Counted from the first letter of the stretch, positions 41,424 through 51,290 are shown. The stretch is DNA of 64,000 nucleotides from Fimbriimonadaceae bacterium (GCA_019454145.1 CP075366.1:1219564-1283563); one strand, 5' to 3'. The notes: generated by a model from the sequence alone, not told the origin. Numbers and translations are program-made.

Positions 41424-42593
41424 ATGAGGATGATTCCAGCACCAAGAATTTTGGTTTGGCAGCCTGTTGTGCCCAAATACCGAGTGCCATTTTTTGAGGA
41501 TTTAGAGCAACACTTTCCCGACCACGAGCTTGTAGTTAACGCTTGCCTGGAAATGGAAGATTCTCCAAAAACAGTTGTAGAAAACCGACCACCTTATAAT
41601 CTGAACTGGAAAATTCCGAAATTCCTCGGGAAATCCCTGCCGATGCAGGTTCCCACTAAAAAGTTTGAGTGGCCCCGAAAGGGTGACACGGTAGTTGTTT
41701 GCGGACATACGAAACTGCTGGGCACGGTTCTTTATCTTTTAGTGCGTTGCAAGCTCAAAAAGATTCCCATTATCTGGTGGGGCCAAAGTTTTACGTTTGG
41801 ATCAACGAAATCCTGGCGAATTGCAATTCGCCAGTGGCTGATGAATCGATTTGACATGATCATGCTTTACACCGAATGGGGTGTTCAGAGATATGTCAGT
41901 GCGGGGTTTAATCCCGACCGCCTAATCGCTCTCCAAAATACGGTTGATGTAAAAGAAATTAATCGTGTGATCAAGCAAGTAACCGAGACGGATATCTTAA
42001 GTACCAAATCAAAATACGCAATCCCAGAAGGGAAAAATCTTATTGCAGTTTCTCGCTTGGTGGAAAAAGCACATCTTGATCAACTGATCCGATCTATGCC
42101 TGTAATTCAAAAGCGGGCCGAATCACCGGTTAACCTCATACTGGTGGGTTCTGGGCCAGTCGGAGATGATTTGAAGCAGCTCGTTAAGAGCTTGGATTTA
42201 GAGAAGAGTGTGATTTTTACGGAAGCCGTTTATGAAGAAAAATCATTGGCACCCCTCTTTATGATGTCTTCCCTTTTTGTTTACCCTGGCGCCATCGGAC
42301 TTTCCGCCAATCACGCGTTTGCTTATGGACTTCCCGTGGTAACTCACGACAACTATGAATATCACGGCCCTGAATTCAGCTATATCAACCAAGGAGTCAA
42401 TGGAATGACCTTTAAACAGGATGACGAAGCAGACCTTGTACGAGCCGTATGCGAAGCTCTCGATCCGGAAACGCTTATAAAATTGCAATCAGGCGCAAAA
42501 GCAAGTGGTCAAGAAATGACAATTGAAAATATGCAAAAACGCTTCACTAAAGCCGTTGATACGGCACGTAGTCATGCTTACTTGAGTTCATAG
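41424..42593 (+). CDS. Glycosyltransferase family 4
   Basis: About 389 residues. N-terminal half with ILVWQPVVPKYRVPFFEDLEQHF, a Trp-rich acceptor region (PIIWWGQSFTFGSTKSWR), then the GT4 core LIAVSRLVEKAHLDQLIRSMP, LILVGSGPVGDDL and LFVYPGAIGLSANHAFAYGLPVVTHDNYEYHGPE; the second Glu of E-x7-E is not obvious (G-L-S-A-N-H-A), which is a feature of some variants. ATG 41424 or 41430; weak ribosome signals. Sugar unknown. Confidence 0.85.
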   Translation: MRMIPAPRILVWQPVVPKYRVPFFEDLEQHFPDHELVVNACLEMEDSPKTVVENRPPYNLNWKIPKFLGKSLPMQVPTKKFEWPRKGDTVVVCGHTKLLGTVLYLLVRCKLKKIPIIWWGQSFTFGSTKSWRIAIRQWLMNRFDMIMLYTEWGVQRYVSAGFNPDRLIALQNTVDVKEINRVIKQVTETDILSTKSKYAIPEGKNLIAVSRLVEKAHLDQLIRSMPVIQKRAESPVNLILVGSGPVGDDLKQLVKSLDLEKSVIFTEAVYEEKSLAPLFMMSSLFVYPGAIGLSANHAFAYGLPVVTHDNYEYHGPEFSYINQGVNGMTFKQDDEADLVRAVCEALDPETLIKLQSGAKASGQEMTIENMQKRFTKAVDTARSHAYLSS

Positions 42594-42616
42594 TAGGCTC
42601 GAATTTCTACGGTAGG

Positions 42617-42622
42617 TAGACT
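42617..42622 (+). promoter_or_regulatory. -10 element TAGACT, possibly leaderless
   Basis: TAGACT ends 6 bases before the ATG at 42629, with no ribosome site between. Confidence 0.4.
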
Positions 42623-42628
42623 CAAAAT

Positions 42629-43621
42629 ATGGCTGAGGCATCCCCGGAAGAACTTAAAGCGATGTGGCCCAGCCTCAAGGCCGAGCTATTAGCGGCGAAC
42701 CATATTATTCTCGGCACCCATGTGAACCCCGATGGTGACGCCCTAGGTTCGATACTTGCTTTCAGCGAAGTTTTGACTCAACTCGGTAAATCACACGACG
42801 TTCTCTGCCATCATCCGGCCCCCAAGTATTTAGGGTTCCTCCCTAACCTAGACCGCCTGACCAGTACTCCAACTCAAAAAGCTGATCTTGCAATCATTCT
42901 TGATCTGGAAGCGATGGATCGGCTGGGTTCATTGCGCGACGTTTTCGAATCAACCGCAAAGGTAGTTGTTATTGACCACCACCAACCGCACGAAGAACCA
43001 GGCGATATTCGGATTATCTCTACCAAATCGCCAGCGACGGCGGCTATCTTGGCCGACCTCTGGATTGGTGGCGATGATGTTGAATTTACTCCTGATATCG
43101 CAACAAATTTGCTCGTTGGAATTCTCACCGATACAGGTAATTTCCGCTATCCGAACACAACTCCCCACTCCATGCACGTGGCGGCTGATTTACTGGAAGC
43201 CGGGGCGAAACTCAGACAGATTAACGAGGCGGTCTATCTCAGCAAACCTCTCCCAGCAGTGAAATTGTTTGGAACTGCATTGACCAACCTCAGGCTCGCG
43301 GCAGATAACCAGGCGGCGTGGACAACGTTGCGGCAATCGGACTTTCAGCGAAGCGGAGCAACCGAAGAAGATACGGAAGGTTTTGTCAACGAGCTATTAG
43401 CGATCGACACAGTCAAATTAGCCGCGATTCTCAGGGAAAGCCACACGGGCCGGGTCAAGATTTCAATTAGGAGCCAAGGCAATATAGATACGACCGCTGT
43501 CGCTCGTCAATTTGGCGGTGGCGGGCATATCAATGCCTCCGGCGCCCACAGCGACGATCCTATTGATGTCGCCGCCGAAAAACTCGTGCAGGCCATGGTG
43601 GAATGTTTGGAATCCTCCTAG
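42629..43621 (+). CDS. nrnA: DHH/DHHA1 phosphoesterase, NrnA-like
   Basis: 330 residues. Metal-binding motifs THVNPDGDALGS (~31), LDLEAMDR (~91) and VIDHHQPH (~113), TDTGNFRYPNT (~170), then a DHHA1 domain with RQFGGGGHINASGA. NrnA enzymes degrade nanoRNA and pAp, cytoplasmic. It overlaps the truB gene by 19 bases, the common nrnA-truB arrangement. First gene of a unit with truB and a DUF2752 gene. Confidence 0.92.
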   Translation: MAEASPEELKAMWPSLKAELLAANHIILGTHVNPDGDALGSILAFSEVLTQLGKSHDVLCHHPAPKYLGFLPNLDRLTSTPTQKADLAIILDLEAMDRLGSLRDVFESTAKVVVIDHHQPHEEPGDIRIISTKSPATAAILADLWIGGDDVEFTPDIATNLLVGILTDTGNFRYPNTTPHSMHVAADLLEAGAKLRQINEAVYLSKPLPAVKLFGTALTNLRLAADNQAAWTTLRQSDFQRSGATEEDTEGFVNELLAIDTVKLAAILRESHTGRVKISIRSQGNIDTTAVARQFGGGGHINASGAHSDDPIDVAAEKLVQAMVECLESS

Positions 43622-44481
43622 TCGATAAACCCCAGGGAATTACATCGCATGGGGTGATTTCGCGTCTGCGCAAAATTCTGAACACCCGGCGAATTGGTCA
43701 TGCAGGAACTCTCGATCCGCTTGCAACCGGATTGCTCGTTATCGCAGTTGGGCCAGCTACAAGATTTCTGCAATATTTAGCACTTGAACCAAAAATATAC
43801 GAAGCCACGGTACGGTTTGGTGAATCAACTAATACTTATGATGCGGAAGGAGAGATTTCTCAAACTCGGCCCGTACCACACGATTTAGAATCGCAAATTC
43901 AAAAAAACATCCCTCAATTCCTTGGCAAGATTGCACAGTATCCGCCTATCTTTTCAGCGATCAAGCACCAAGGTCAACCACTTTATGAATACGCCAGAAA
44001 AGGCCAAGATATTACAATTAAACCTAGACATATTTTTATTGAAGAATTTAGATTCAATTCTTTTGACCAGCAAGAAGCATCCTTCTCAATCACCTGTTCA
44101 GGAGGCACTTATATTCGGTCGCTTGCTCACGATTTAGGTGAAGCTATCGGCTGTGGTGGGCACATCACACAACTCCGAAGAGTTGGCGCAGGTGAATTTC
44201 ACGTAGACCAGTCAATTCCACTAGATCAAGTGACTGCCTTTAACATTATTCCGCTAAAAAATGCGCTGACTCATCTTCCCTGTGCTCACCTTTCCGCTCT
44301 GCAAACCATTGATATCCGGCATGGTCGAACGGTTGACTACCCTATCGCTGAAACTCCTCAACCAGTCGTACTAATTACACCGGATGGCAACGTACTCGGC
44401 ATTGCGCGCGTGGTAAAAACAGACGGCGACACATCAACCTTGCAACCCGACTGCGTGATTCCCGCTGAATTCAACTCATGA
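43603..44481 (+). CDS. truB: tRNA pseudouridine(55) synthase TruB
   Basis: 292 residues. MFGILLVDKPQGITSH, catalytic aspartate in RRIGHAGTLDPLATGLLVIAVG, then YEATVRFG, YPPIFSAIKHQGQPLYEYAR and CSGGTYIRSLAHDLGEAIG. It makes pseudouridine 55 in the T-loop of tRNA. Starts 19 bases inside the end of nrnA in another frame; its stop overlaps the next gene start (ATGA). Confidence 0.97.
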   Translation: MFGILLVDKPQGITSHGVISRLRKILNTRRIGHAGTLDPLATGLLVIAVGPATRFLQYLALEPKIYEATVRFGESTNTYDAEGEISQTRPVPHDLESQIQKNIPQFLGKIAQYPPIFSAIKHQGQPLYEYARKGQDITIKPRHIFIEEFRFNSFDQQEASFSITCSGGTYIRSLAHDLGEAIGCGGHITQLRRVGAGEFHVDQSIPLDQVTAFNIIPLKNALTHLPCAHLSALQTIDIRHGRTVDYPIAETPQPVVLITPDGNVLGIARVVKTDGDTSTLQPDCVIPAEFNS

Positions 44482-44966
44482 AACAAGCCAACTGGCTCTT
44501 TGACCCAGAGGTCACCAAACTTCAACTGAGAGGACAACTCGCTTGGTTTTTGGTTTGGCTGGCGGTTACAGTGATCGGCGCGTTTATTCTCAAACCAGCT
44601 TCAGATCTCCACGGAACCCACACCCAGCTTGGATTACCCGCTTGTTATAGCGTTGTGATGTTTGATCGTCCCTGCCCTGGTTGCGGGCTGACGACCAGCT
44701 GGACCAGCGTATTGCACGGAGATTTTTCGCACGCTTTCCATGCTCACACTTTGGGGCCGATCATGTACGGGCTTTATTCGCTCAGTGCATTAGCTGCTCT
44801 GTATGGCGTGGTTCGTAAGCTCCGACTCCGAACCGATACAAAAATTGCGACCGTCACGCTAGCTTCGGCGATTGTGATCTTTCTAGCATACGGTGCGATC
44901 CGGTTTGCAAACACCACCTACAACGATCCTAGACATAAGATCTGGATGACAGCGCAAGGACGTTAA
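44478..44966 (+). CDS. DUF2752 membrane protein
   Basis: 162 residues. The DUF2752 signature FDRPCPGCGLTTSWTSVLHGDFSHAFHAHTLGP is exact: a CxxCG motif at the start of a helix and histidines after. Three helices (~20-40, ~83-103, ~112-135). Function unknown in the family; its CxxC may bind metal or redox partners. ATGA overlap with truB; 4-base overlap with the convergent PLP-enzyme gene. Confidence 0.85.
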   Translation: MKQANWLFDPEVTKLQLRGQLAWFLVWLAVTVIGAFILKPASDLHGTHTQLGLPACYSVVMFDRPCPGCGLTTSWTSVLHGDFSHAFHAHTLGPIMYGLYSLSALAALYGVVRKLRLRTDTKIATVTLASAIVIFLAYGAIRFANTTYNDPRHKIWMTAQGR

Positions 44967-45934
44967 CCTGGTTTAGCAAACAAAGCGGGAATCCCCCCCG
45001 TATGCCAAAACAGAATCCTCCCTTCCAATTGGTTAGTGCTCACTAGACTCAGCAACGCGGAAAACGCCTTTGCTGAATAGATTGGGTCAAGTGCAATGCC
45101 TTCGGATTTCATGAGAATTCGAGTCGCCGCCTGCCCCGCTGAACTCGGAATTCCATAACCCGCACCCACAAAGTCGAGCGAAAACTTGATTTCTTCCCGG
45201 CTTAAACTGTGCGTGCCCACTTCGTCGGCATATGATTGGCTGAGATCAATGAGGTCATCTACAATTTCCGGCTCAGGGTCGGCGCTGATGCCCAACACTT
45301 GGGTTTGGGAATCTCGAAAAGCATGGGCAAGCCCGATATGAGTGCTTCCGCTGCTGCTTGCGGTGATAATCCAATCGAATGCGAAATCCACTTGCTTTTG
45401 AATTTCACGACCAGCTTCCACAAACGCATGAACTGCGCTGGGTGAACTCCCGCCTAATGGAATCCTGAACACCTTTTCCCCGTTACGCTCAAGCTCGAAC
45501 TGAAGTTGCTCAGCATGCGCTTTCAAGTCAGCCCAGGTTCCGTCCGCAAACTCACGCCGATCTACTCCACACAGTTCGTCCAAGTCTCGATTCCCACCCC
45601 GCGAAAAAGCGCCGCTAACTTTTCGGTCTAGTGATTCGTAGGGCGATTCCATAGTCGCAACCGCACAATGCATTCCGCACATCTGCGCCGCCGCTCCCAG
45701 TTGCCGGATGAAGTTACTCTGTGAAGCTCCACAGCTCACTATCGCGGTTGCATTTTGAGCCATCGCCTCAGCCATCAAGTATTCAAGTTTGCGGCCCTTG
45801 TTTCCGCCTAATGCGAACCCAGTGAGATCATCCCGCTTAATCCAGGTATCGCTGCCTAATTGCTCCGAAATACGATCTAGCCGATGAATTGGCGTTGGCA
45901 ATACACACAGCGGAACCTTCGACCAATTCTTCAC
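44963..45934 (-). CDS. PLP enzyme of the D-cysteine desulfhydrase / ACC deaminase family
   Basis: About 323 residues. VPLCVLPTPIHRLDRISEQLG and IKRDDLTGFALGGNKGRKLEYLM, the latter with the PLP lysine, then IVSCGASQSNFIRQLGAAAQMCG, the phosphate-binding ITASSSGSTHIGLAHAF and a C-terminal FWHTGGIPALFAK. These belong to tryptophan-synthase-beta-fold proteins named 1-aminocyclopropane-1-carboxylate deaminase or D-cysteine desulfhydrase; sequence alone does not separate them. The start is uncertain: GTG 45934 fits family N-termini, TTG 45943 and TTG 45988 are alternatives. Confidence 0.88.
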   Translation of the reverse strand: MKNWSKVPLCVLPTPIHRLDRISEQLGSDTWIKRDDLTGFALGGNKGRKLEYLMAEAMAQNATAIVSCGASQSNFIRQLGAAAQMCGMHCAVATMESPYESLDRKVSGAFSRGGNRDLDELCGVDRREFADGTWADLKAHAEQLQFELERNGEKVFRIPLGGSSPSAVHAFVEAGREIQKQVDFAFDWIITASSSGSTHIGLAHAFRDSQTQVLGISADPEPEIVDDLIDLSQSYADEVGTHSLSREEIKFSLDFVGAGYGIPSSAGQAATRILMKSEGIALDPIYSAKAFSALLSLVSTNQLEGRILFWHTGGIPALFAKPG

Positions 45935-46024
45935 AAGCCTCAAGATACCAACTCTTTGTGGGCATTTGAAGTAATTTCCGCCACTCAAACGTCCGAGTAA
46001 TATCTTTATAAGATTCGATTTCTC

Positions 46025-46591
46025 ATGACTGAAGAAAAAAATCCAAGAGCAAGAAGAATGATGTTTGGCTGCCTCGGCGTATTCGTCGGGGTTGTTATTG
46101 CGTTAGTTATATGGCTTGGCCCGCTGGTAAAGGCAGCCAATAAAGTGGGAGTGTTGGACCCGCAAGTCAAGCGGGATTACGAGGGCAACACGATGGAAAA
46201 TCTGAAGAATATCCATAACGCCCTTCTGCAATACGAAGCATCAGAAGGCCAACTTCCGTTTGCAGAAACTTGGATGGATGCAGCTTGGCGACGGCTCCAA
46301 ACAGCCGATATGGACGAAGATCAAGCGAAGCGCAAGCTCAAATCTCCTAGCCTGTATGAAAGCAATCCTCAGGCATTTGGATACGCTTTTAACGAAGCAC
46401 TCAGCGGGCAATACTCAGGTGACGTAGAAAACCCGGCGCAAACTCCGCTCATTTTTGATAGCAGCGACCTCACGTGGAACGCATTCGGCAATCCGGCTCA
46501 ACTTGCCCCAAACCCTCCGCGACCAGAAGGCAACTATGCGGTAACAGTTGAAGGGAACGTTATGAAGCTGGACGAACTGCTTAAAAAATAG
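46025..46591 (+). CDS. Membrane protein with a pseudopilin-like outer domain
   Basis: 188 residues: a short basic N-terminus, one helix (MMFGCLGVFVGVVIALVIWLG), then NLKNIHNALLQYEASEGQLPFAETWMDAAWRRL, a sequence pattern common in DUF1559-type/type II pseudopilins. The prepilin-peptidase site (G-F-T-L-x-E) is missing, so it is probably a fixed membrane-anchored relative. The C-terminal region has an FGYAFNEALSG stretch like the minor-pilin glycine-rich part. No family name can be given. Confidence 0.7.
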   Translation: MTEEKNPRARRMMFGCLGVFVGVVIALVIWLGPLVKAANKVGVLDPQVKRDYEGNTMENLKNIHNALLQYEASEGQLPFAETWMDAAWRRLQTADMDEDQAKRKLKSPSLYESNPQAFGYAFNEALSGQYSGDVENPAQTPLIFDSSDLTWNAFGNPAQLAPNPPRPEGNYAVTVEGNVMKLDELLKK

Positions 46592-46613
46592 GTATTCATC
46601 CTATTCGTCCCCC

Positions 46614-46641
46614 TTGCATCACGGCACCCCTTAGCTATACT
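46614..46641 (+). promoter_or_regulatory. Promoter of the E1 fusion gene
   Basis: TTGCAT (46614-46619), 16 bases, TATACT (46636-46641), about 60 bases before the ATG at 46703, which has a GGTGA ribosome site. A leadered promoter, unlike the leaderless ones elsewhere. Confidence 0.5.
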
Positions 46642-46702
46642 TGAGTTTAGTGGACAAGTCTCTTGTTCGCTCGAATTGTTTCAATGATGAAACGGTGAAG
46701 AT

Positions 46703-48664
46703 ATGTCCGTGATTGCGCACACTAAGCCCCTTGTTAAGCTCGATTTCCTTCGCATGATGATGACCAGTCGCGAAGGCGACCGCCGTGAAGGCATCCTGCT
46801 CCGTCAGAGCAAAGGATGGTTCCAGGTGAGTGGTATGGGCCACGAAGCTTTGGGCGCGATGTGTTATTTGCTCCGCGAAGACGATTTCTTGTTCCCTTAC
46901 TACCGCGACCGTGGTCTGATGATGGCCCGAGGAATGAGCACCAAAGAACTTGCGCTTGCCTATTTCGCAAAGCGAGACTCCAGTTCGGGCGGACGCCAAA
47001 TGCCAGGGCACTACAGTAGCCGAAAACTCAACGTTGGAAGCGTCTGCACTCCAACCGGTGGTGGATTGCTCCCTGCTGCAGGTGTGGCTTGGGCAATGCA
47101 ACTGGATAAAAAAGATTCCGTCGTCATCGCTACCGTTGGCGACGCCGCTATGCGACAGGGCGAGTTTTTTGAAGCCTGGGCGTTTGCAGTTCAGGAAAAA
47201 CTTCCTTTGATCATTGCAATTGAAGATAACAAGTACGGAATTTCCACTCCAACCGAGAAGTTCATGGCTCTCAACCTGCCAGGGATCGTCGCCCACGATT
47301 ACATGGTCAAGGTGGACGGACGCCAAGTTGACAAGGTTCTAGAGGCCGCAAACACCGCAATCAACAAGGCACGTGCGGGCGAAGGGCCAACCCTGATGTG
47401 GTTCGACCTCGACCGGCTCAGTAGTCACACAAGTTCAGATGACCACCGTACTTATCGAGATCAAGCGGACATTGACGCAATGGCAGATCGCGATCCGATC
47501 AAGTTGCTCAAAGATGAACTGATCGCGGCGGGCGAACTCACGGAAGACGGTTTCAGCAAACTTCAAGAAGAAATCATCGCCGAGGTTGACTCAATCTACC
47601 GAGAAGCTGAAAAAGCTGAAGACCCACGAGCCGAAGAAGTGATGGATCATCTTTGGGGCGTTCCCGATCAACCAGCGGCTCCACCAATCGAAACCGGAGC
47701 CCAGACAATGGTGGATGCGATCAACAAAACGCTCGCAAAGACCTTAGCCGACGATCCAGACGTGATCATGTTCGGTGAAGATATTGAAGACCCGAAAGGT
47801 GGCGTTTTCAAACTCACCGAAGGTTTAAGCGATGCCTTTCCAAAGCAAGTTTTCAACTCCCCACTCGCCGAAGCGACCATCATCGGCGTAGCGGTTGGCA
47901 TGGCGATGTACGGCAAACGACCAGTTTTTGAACTGCAGTTCGTTGACTTCTTCTGCCCCGCCTGGAACCAGATCATGAGCAACGTCAGCACGACTCGCTG
48001 GCGCAGTTTTGGCGAATGGCCGACGCCGATGACGGTTTATGCTCCTTACGGTGCGTACCTACCCGGTGGATCGCTCTGGCACAGCCAAAGCAACGAGGCG
48101 TATTTCGCCCATACTCCTGGCCTCAAGATTGCGATTCCGAGCACGCCTGAGGATGCGGCTGGACTGTTCTGGACGGCTGTTCACAGCGACGATCCATGCT
48201 TTATCTTCGTTCCCAAGCACATCTTCCGCAAACGTGTAGATGTGAAGGAAGTCAAGCCACTTGGATTCGGTAAGGCAAAGGTGGTTCGAGAAGGTAGCGA
48301 CCTGACCATCGTCACCTACGGCAACACACTAGAACTTGCTCACGAAGCGGCAGACAAACTAGACGCCAGCGTGGAAATCATTGATATCCGCTCACTGGTT
48401 CCGCTTGATGTAGACACCATTGCGAAGTCTTTGGAAAAAACCGGTCGCTTGGTTGTGATTCAGGAAGACACCAAAACTTGCGGCTTCGGTCAGCACATTA
48501 TCAGCGAAATTACGTCAAATCCTGATCACTTCGGTTTGCTCTTCAGCAGCCCGCAACTGGTTAGCCGCCCGGATATCCACATTGGCTACAACCCGATTTA
48601 CGAGTATGCGGCGTTACCTGATGTACACGATGTTCTTACGGCTTGCAAGACTGCACTAGACTAA
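46703..48664 (+). CDS. Branched-chain 2-oxoacid dehydrogenase E1, alpha and beta fused
   Basis: 653 residues. Residues ~1-320 are E1 alpha: QVSGMGHEALGA, FLFPYYRDRGLMMARGM, the TPP motif GDAAMRQGEFFEAWAFA ... EDNKYGIST, SHTSSDDHRTYR. Residues ~335-653 are E1 beta: DPDVIMFGEDIEDPKGGVFKLTEGL, NSPLAEATIIGVAVGMAMYGKRPVFELQFVDFF, CFIFVPKHIFRK, LVVIQEDTKTCGFGQHI. It decarboxylates 2-oxoisovalerate-type acids with TPP and passes the acyl group to a lipoyl E2. No E2 or E3 is near. Stands alone, ending at a 15-bp hairpin. Confidence 0.93.
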   Translation: MSVIAHTKPLVKLDFLRMMMTSREGDRREGILLRQSKGWFQVSGMGHEALGAMCYLLREDDFLFPYYRDRGLMMARGMSTKELALAYFAKRDSSSGGRQMPGHYSSRKLNVGSVCTPTGGGLLPAAGVAWAMQLDKKDSVVIATVGDAAMRQGEFFEAWAFAVQEKLPLIIAIEDNKYGISTPTEKFMALNLPGIVAHDYMVKVDGRQVDKVLEAANTAINKARAGEGPTLMWFDLDRLSSHTSSDDHRTYRDQADIDAMADRDPIKLLKDELIAAGELTEDGFSKLQEEIIAEVDSIYREAEKAEDPRAEEVMDHLWGVPDQPAAPPIETGAQTMVDAINKTLAKTLADDPDVIMFGEDIEDPKGGVFKLTEGLSDAFPKQVFNSPLAEATIIGVAVGMAMYGKRPVFELQFVDFFCPAWNQIMSNVSTTRWRSFGEWPTPMTVYAPYGAYLPGGSLWHSQSNEAYFAHTPGLKIAIPSTPEDAAGLFWTAVHSDDPCFIFVPKHIFRKRVDVKEVKPLGFGKAKVVREGSDLTIVTYGNTLELAHEAADKLDASVEIIDIRSLVPLDVDTIAKSLEKTGRLVVIQEDTKTCGFGQHIISEITSNPDHFGLLFSSPQLVSRPDIHIGYNPIYEYAALPDVHDVLTACKTALD

Positions 48665-48672
48665 GAATCCTT

Positions 48673-48706
48673 GCACTTGGTCGAATAGATTTATTCGACC
48701 AAGTGC
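48673..48706 (+). terminator. 15-bp perfect hairpin
   Basis: GCACTTGGTCGAATA and TATTCGACCAAGTGC with a 4-base loop, 9 bases after the E1 stop. The T-run (TTTTTT) begins about 14 bases later, so it is a hairpin of terminator or mRNA-stability type rather than a textbook terminator. Confidence 0.65.
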
Positions 48707-48808
48707 CCTACACATGAAATTTTTTAGCGATTCGTTCTGTTTCTTAATCTGAATCCAAGCTGCTCAAACCTTAGATTCAATTCAAACCAAGTAAACTGGA
48801 CTCACCAC

Positions 48809-49873
48809 ATGCGAATTCTTGTCACCGGCGGATGCGGCTTTATCGGCGCGAACTTCCTCAACCTTTACGTTCCCAAGCTCCGCGACGTGCAGTTTCTCAA
48901 CCTGGATGCCCTCACCTACGCGGGTAACCCCTTATCTCTCCAATCGATTTCTGATGCAGAAAATTACGAATTTCGCCGCGTGAATCTCGCAGATTCTGAC
49001 GCTACGGCTCAAGTTGTTTCCGAATTTCAGCCAACTCACATCGTTCACTTTGCGGCCGAAACTCATGTTGATCGCTCTATCAAATATCCACGCGACTTTT
49101 TGAACGCCAACATCATCGGCACATTCAATTTGCTGGAGGCAGCCCGTCAAACTTGGGGAGAAAACTACGAGGGCAAGGTTTTTCATCATGTTTCTACCGA
49201 TGAAGTTTTCGGCGAGCTTGGCGAAACTGGACTATTCTCTGAAACAACCCCCTACGCACCAAATTCGCCGTACAGCGCAAGCAAGGCTTCATCTGACCAT
49301 ATGGTTAGAGCTTGGCAGCACACATACGGTTTGCCCATCAAGATCACGAACTGTAGCAATAACTACGGGCCATACCAGTTTCCAGAAAAACTCATTCCTC
49401 TTATGTCGCTGAACGCGCTTGCCGGAAAACCTTTGCCCGTTTATGGAACAGGCGCAAACATTCGCGACTGGCTTTTTGTGGGTGATCATTGCGAAGCAAT
49501 CTTCAAAGTAATGACCGAAGGCAAGGTCGGCGAAACCTACAACGTCGGTGGAAATTCTGAGCGCACAAACCTGCAAGTCGTCCATGCCCTGTGTGAATCG
49601 GTTGCGGATATTACTAACCAATCGGTGGATCAAGTCAAGTCGCAAATCACTTTTGTTCCCGATAGACCGGGACACGATTTCCGGTACGCAATAGATGCCT
49701 CGAAAATTCAGAAAGATTTAGATTGGAAACCAAGTCAAACTTTTGAAAAGGGCCTTCACCAAACGGTTAAGTGGTATCACGAAAATACTGATTGGGTTGA
49801 ATCGGTTAAATCAGGCGACTATCAAACTTGGATCGATTCCCACTATGGACAACCAGGAGTCTCCACGAAATGA
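48809..49873 (+). CDS. rfbB: dTDP-glucose 4,6-dehydratase
   Basis: 354 residues. [21 protein letters not shown], the HVDRSI motif in [58 protein letters not shown] with the catalytic Yxxx[19 protein letters not shown]. First committed step toward dTDP-rhamnose or other dTDP-6-deoxysugars. No ribosome site before ATG 48809. It overlaps rfbA by 4 bases (ATGA). Confidence 0.97.
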   Translation: MRILVTGGCGFIGANFLNLYVPKLRDVQFLNLDALTYAGNPLSLQSISDAENYEFRRVNLADSDATAQVVSEFQPTHIVHFAAETHVDRSIKYPRDFLNANIIGTFNLLEAARQTWGENYEGKVFHHVSTDEVFGELGETGLFSETTPYAPNSPYSASKASSDHMVRAWQHTYGLPIKITNCSNNYGPYQFPEKLIPLMSLNALAGKPLPVYGTGANIRDWLFVGDHCEAIFKVMTEGKVGETYNVGGNSERTNLQVVHALCESVADITNQSVDQVKSQITFVPDRPGHDFRYAIDASKIQKDLDWKPSQTFEKGLHQTVKWYHENTDWVESVKSGDYQTWIDSHYGQPGVSTK

Positions 49874-50742
49874 GAAAAGGCATTGTTCTGGCGGGCGGCT
49901 CTGGTTCTCGCCTCCACCCAATCACACTGGGAGTCAGCAAGCAACTCATTCCGGTTTACAGCAAACCGATGGTCTACTACCCGATCAGCGTGTTGATGCT
50001 CGCTGGCATCACAGACATCCTGATCATCACAACCCCGCACGAGCAGGAGGCATTCAAACGACTGCTAGGAGATGGCTCAAAACTCGGGATCAAATTCGAA
50101 TACGCCGCCCAACCCAAACCAGAGGGATTAGCTCAAGCATTTCTCATTGCCGAAGAGTTCCTGGCAGGTAATCCGGCCGCGCTCGTGCTTGGCGACAACA
50201 TCTTTTATGGTCAAAACCTCACTGGCTTAGTGCGGGATGCGATGAACCGCGATGCAGGCGCAACCGTATTTGCCTACCAAGTGGAAAATCCAACTTCATA
50301 TGGCGTGGTTTCATTTGATTCAAATGGCAAAGCCGAAACTCTAGAAGAAAAGCCTACAGCACCAAAATCAAACTTCGCGGTTACCGGACTTTACTTTTAC
50401 GATAATCAGGTTGTTGAACTAGCCAAAGCTCTCAAGCCTTCTCCCCGTGGTGAACTAGAAATCACCGATCTCAATCGCCTCTACTTAGAACGCAATCAGC
50501 TTCATGTCACCCACTTTGGCCGGGGATTTGCATGGCTTGATACTGGTACCGCCGAATCCATGCTGCAAGCCGCCAACTTCGTGCAAGCGGTGGAAGAGCG
50601 CCAAGGTTTAATGGTTGCCAATTTAGAAGAGATCGCCTACCGAATGGGTCACATTGACCGCGAGCAGCTAAAAGCTCTCGCAGAACCAATGTCGAAAAAC
50701 CTTTACGGGCAGTATCTTCTCAAAATCTTGCAAGAAAAATGA
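49870..50742 (+). CDS. rfbA: Glucose-1-phosphate thymidylyltransferase
   Basis: 290 residues. [43 protein letters not shown] is the substrate-binding N-terminus; [35 protein letters not shown] and [16 protein letters not shown] follow. It makes dTDP-glucose. Start at ATG 49870 within ATGA overlap; a longer frame is a chance extension. Confidence 0.97.
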   Translation: MRKGIVLAGGSGSRLHPITLGVSKQLIPVYSKPMVYYPISVLMLAGITDILIITTPHEQEAFKRLLGDGSKLGIKFEYAAQPKPEGLAQAFLIAEEFLAGNPAALVLGDNIFYGQNLTGLVRDAMNRDAGATVFAYQVENPTSYGVVSFDSNGKAETLEEKPTAPKSNFAVTGLYFYDNQVVELAKALKPSPRGELEITDLNRLYLERNQLHVTHFGRGFAWLDTGTAESMLQAANFVQAVEERQGLMVANLEEIAYRMGHIDREQLKALAEPMSKNLYGQYLLKILQEK

Positions 50743-51290
50743 TCATTCATCCAACCGAATTAGAAGGAGTAGTCATCCTCGATCCCCAGGTTTTTAGCGA
50801 CCATCGCGGCTATTTTTTTGAAAGCTACAACCAAGAAAAGCTCTCGCTCTTCGGCTTTGATCACACTTTTGTGCAGGATAATGTCTCCCTTTCGACGGCA
50901 AACGTTTTGCGAGGCCTGCATTACCAATGGCCGATTCCTCAGGGCAAATTGGTTCAATGCCTGCAAGGGGAGATTTGGGATGTCGCGGTCGATATCCGTG
51001 AAAACAGCCCCACCTTCGGGCAGTGGCACGCGGAAACCTTGACCAGCGAAAACCACCGCGCACTTTACATTCCAGAAGGATTTGCCCACGGCTTCGCTGT
51101 GATTTCTGATACTGCTTTGGTCAGCTACAAGTGCACCCAGCCATACCGAGCAGAGCAGGATGCAGGAATCCTTTACAACGACCCTACCTTTGCCATTCCT
51201 TGGCCGATTATTCGTCCAGTGCTGTCACCAAAAGACCAAGCCTTGCCAACCTGGGATAAAGTCGCGCCTGAAAAGCGACCACAGCTCTAG
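50739..51290 (+). CDS. rfbC: dTDP-4-dehydrorhamnose 3,5-epimerase
   Basis: 183 residues. [65 protein letters not shown] with the catalytic His in [45 protein letters not shown] overlap with rfbA. The next expected gene, rfbD (dTDP-4-dehydrorhamnose reductase), is absent here; the stop abuts the convergent sdhC stop with no gap. Confidence 0.95.
   Translation: MIIHPTELEGVVILDPQVFSDHRGYFFESYNQEKLSLFGFDHTFVQDNVSLSTANVLRGLHYQWPIPQGKLVQCLQGEIWDVAVDIRENSPTFGQWHAETLTSENHRALYIPEGFAHGFAVISDTALVSYKCTQPYRAEQDAGILYNDPTFAIPWPIIRPVLSPKDQALPTWDKVAPEKRPQL

Noticed and set aside
46631-47326. 231-residue open frame antisense to the E1 fusion gene
   Set aside because: Lies entirely opposite a conserved gene, composition is His/Ser-rich without family motifs, so it is a shadow of the real coding strand.
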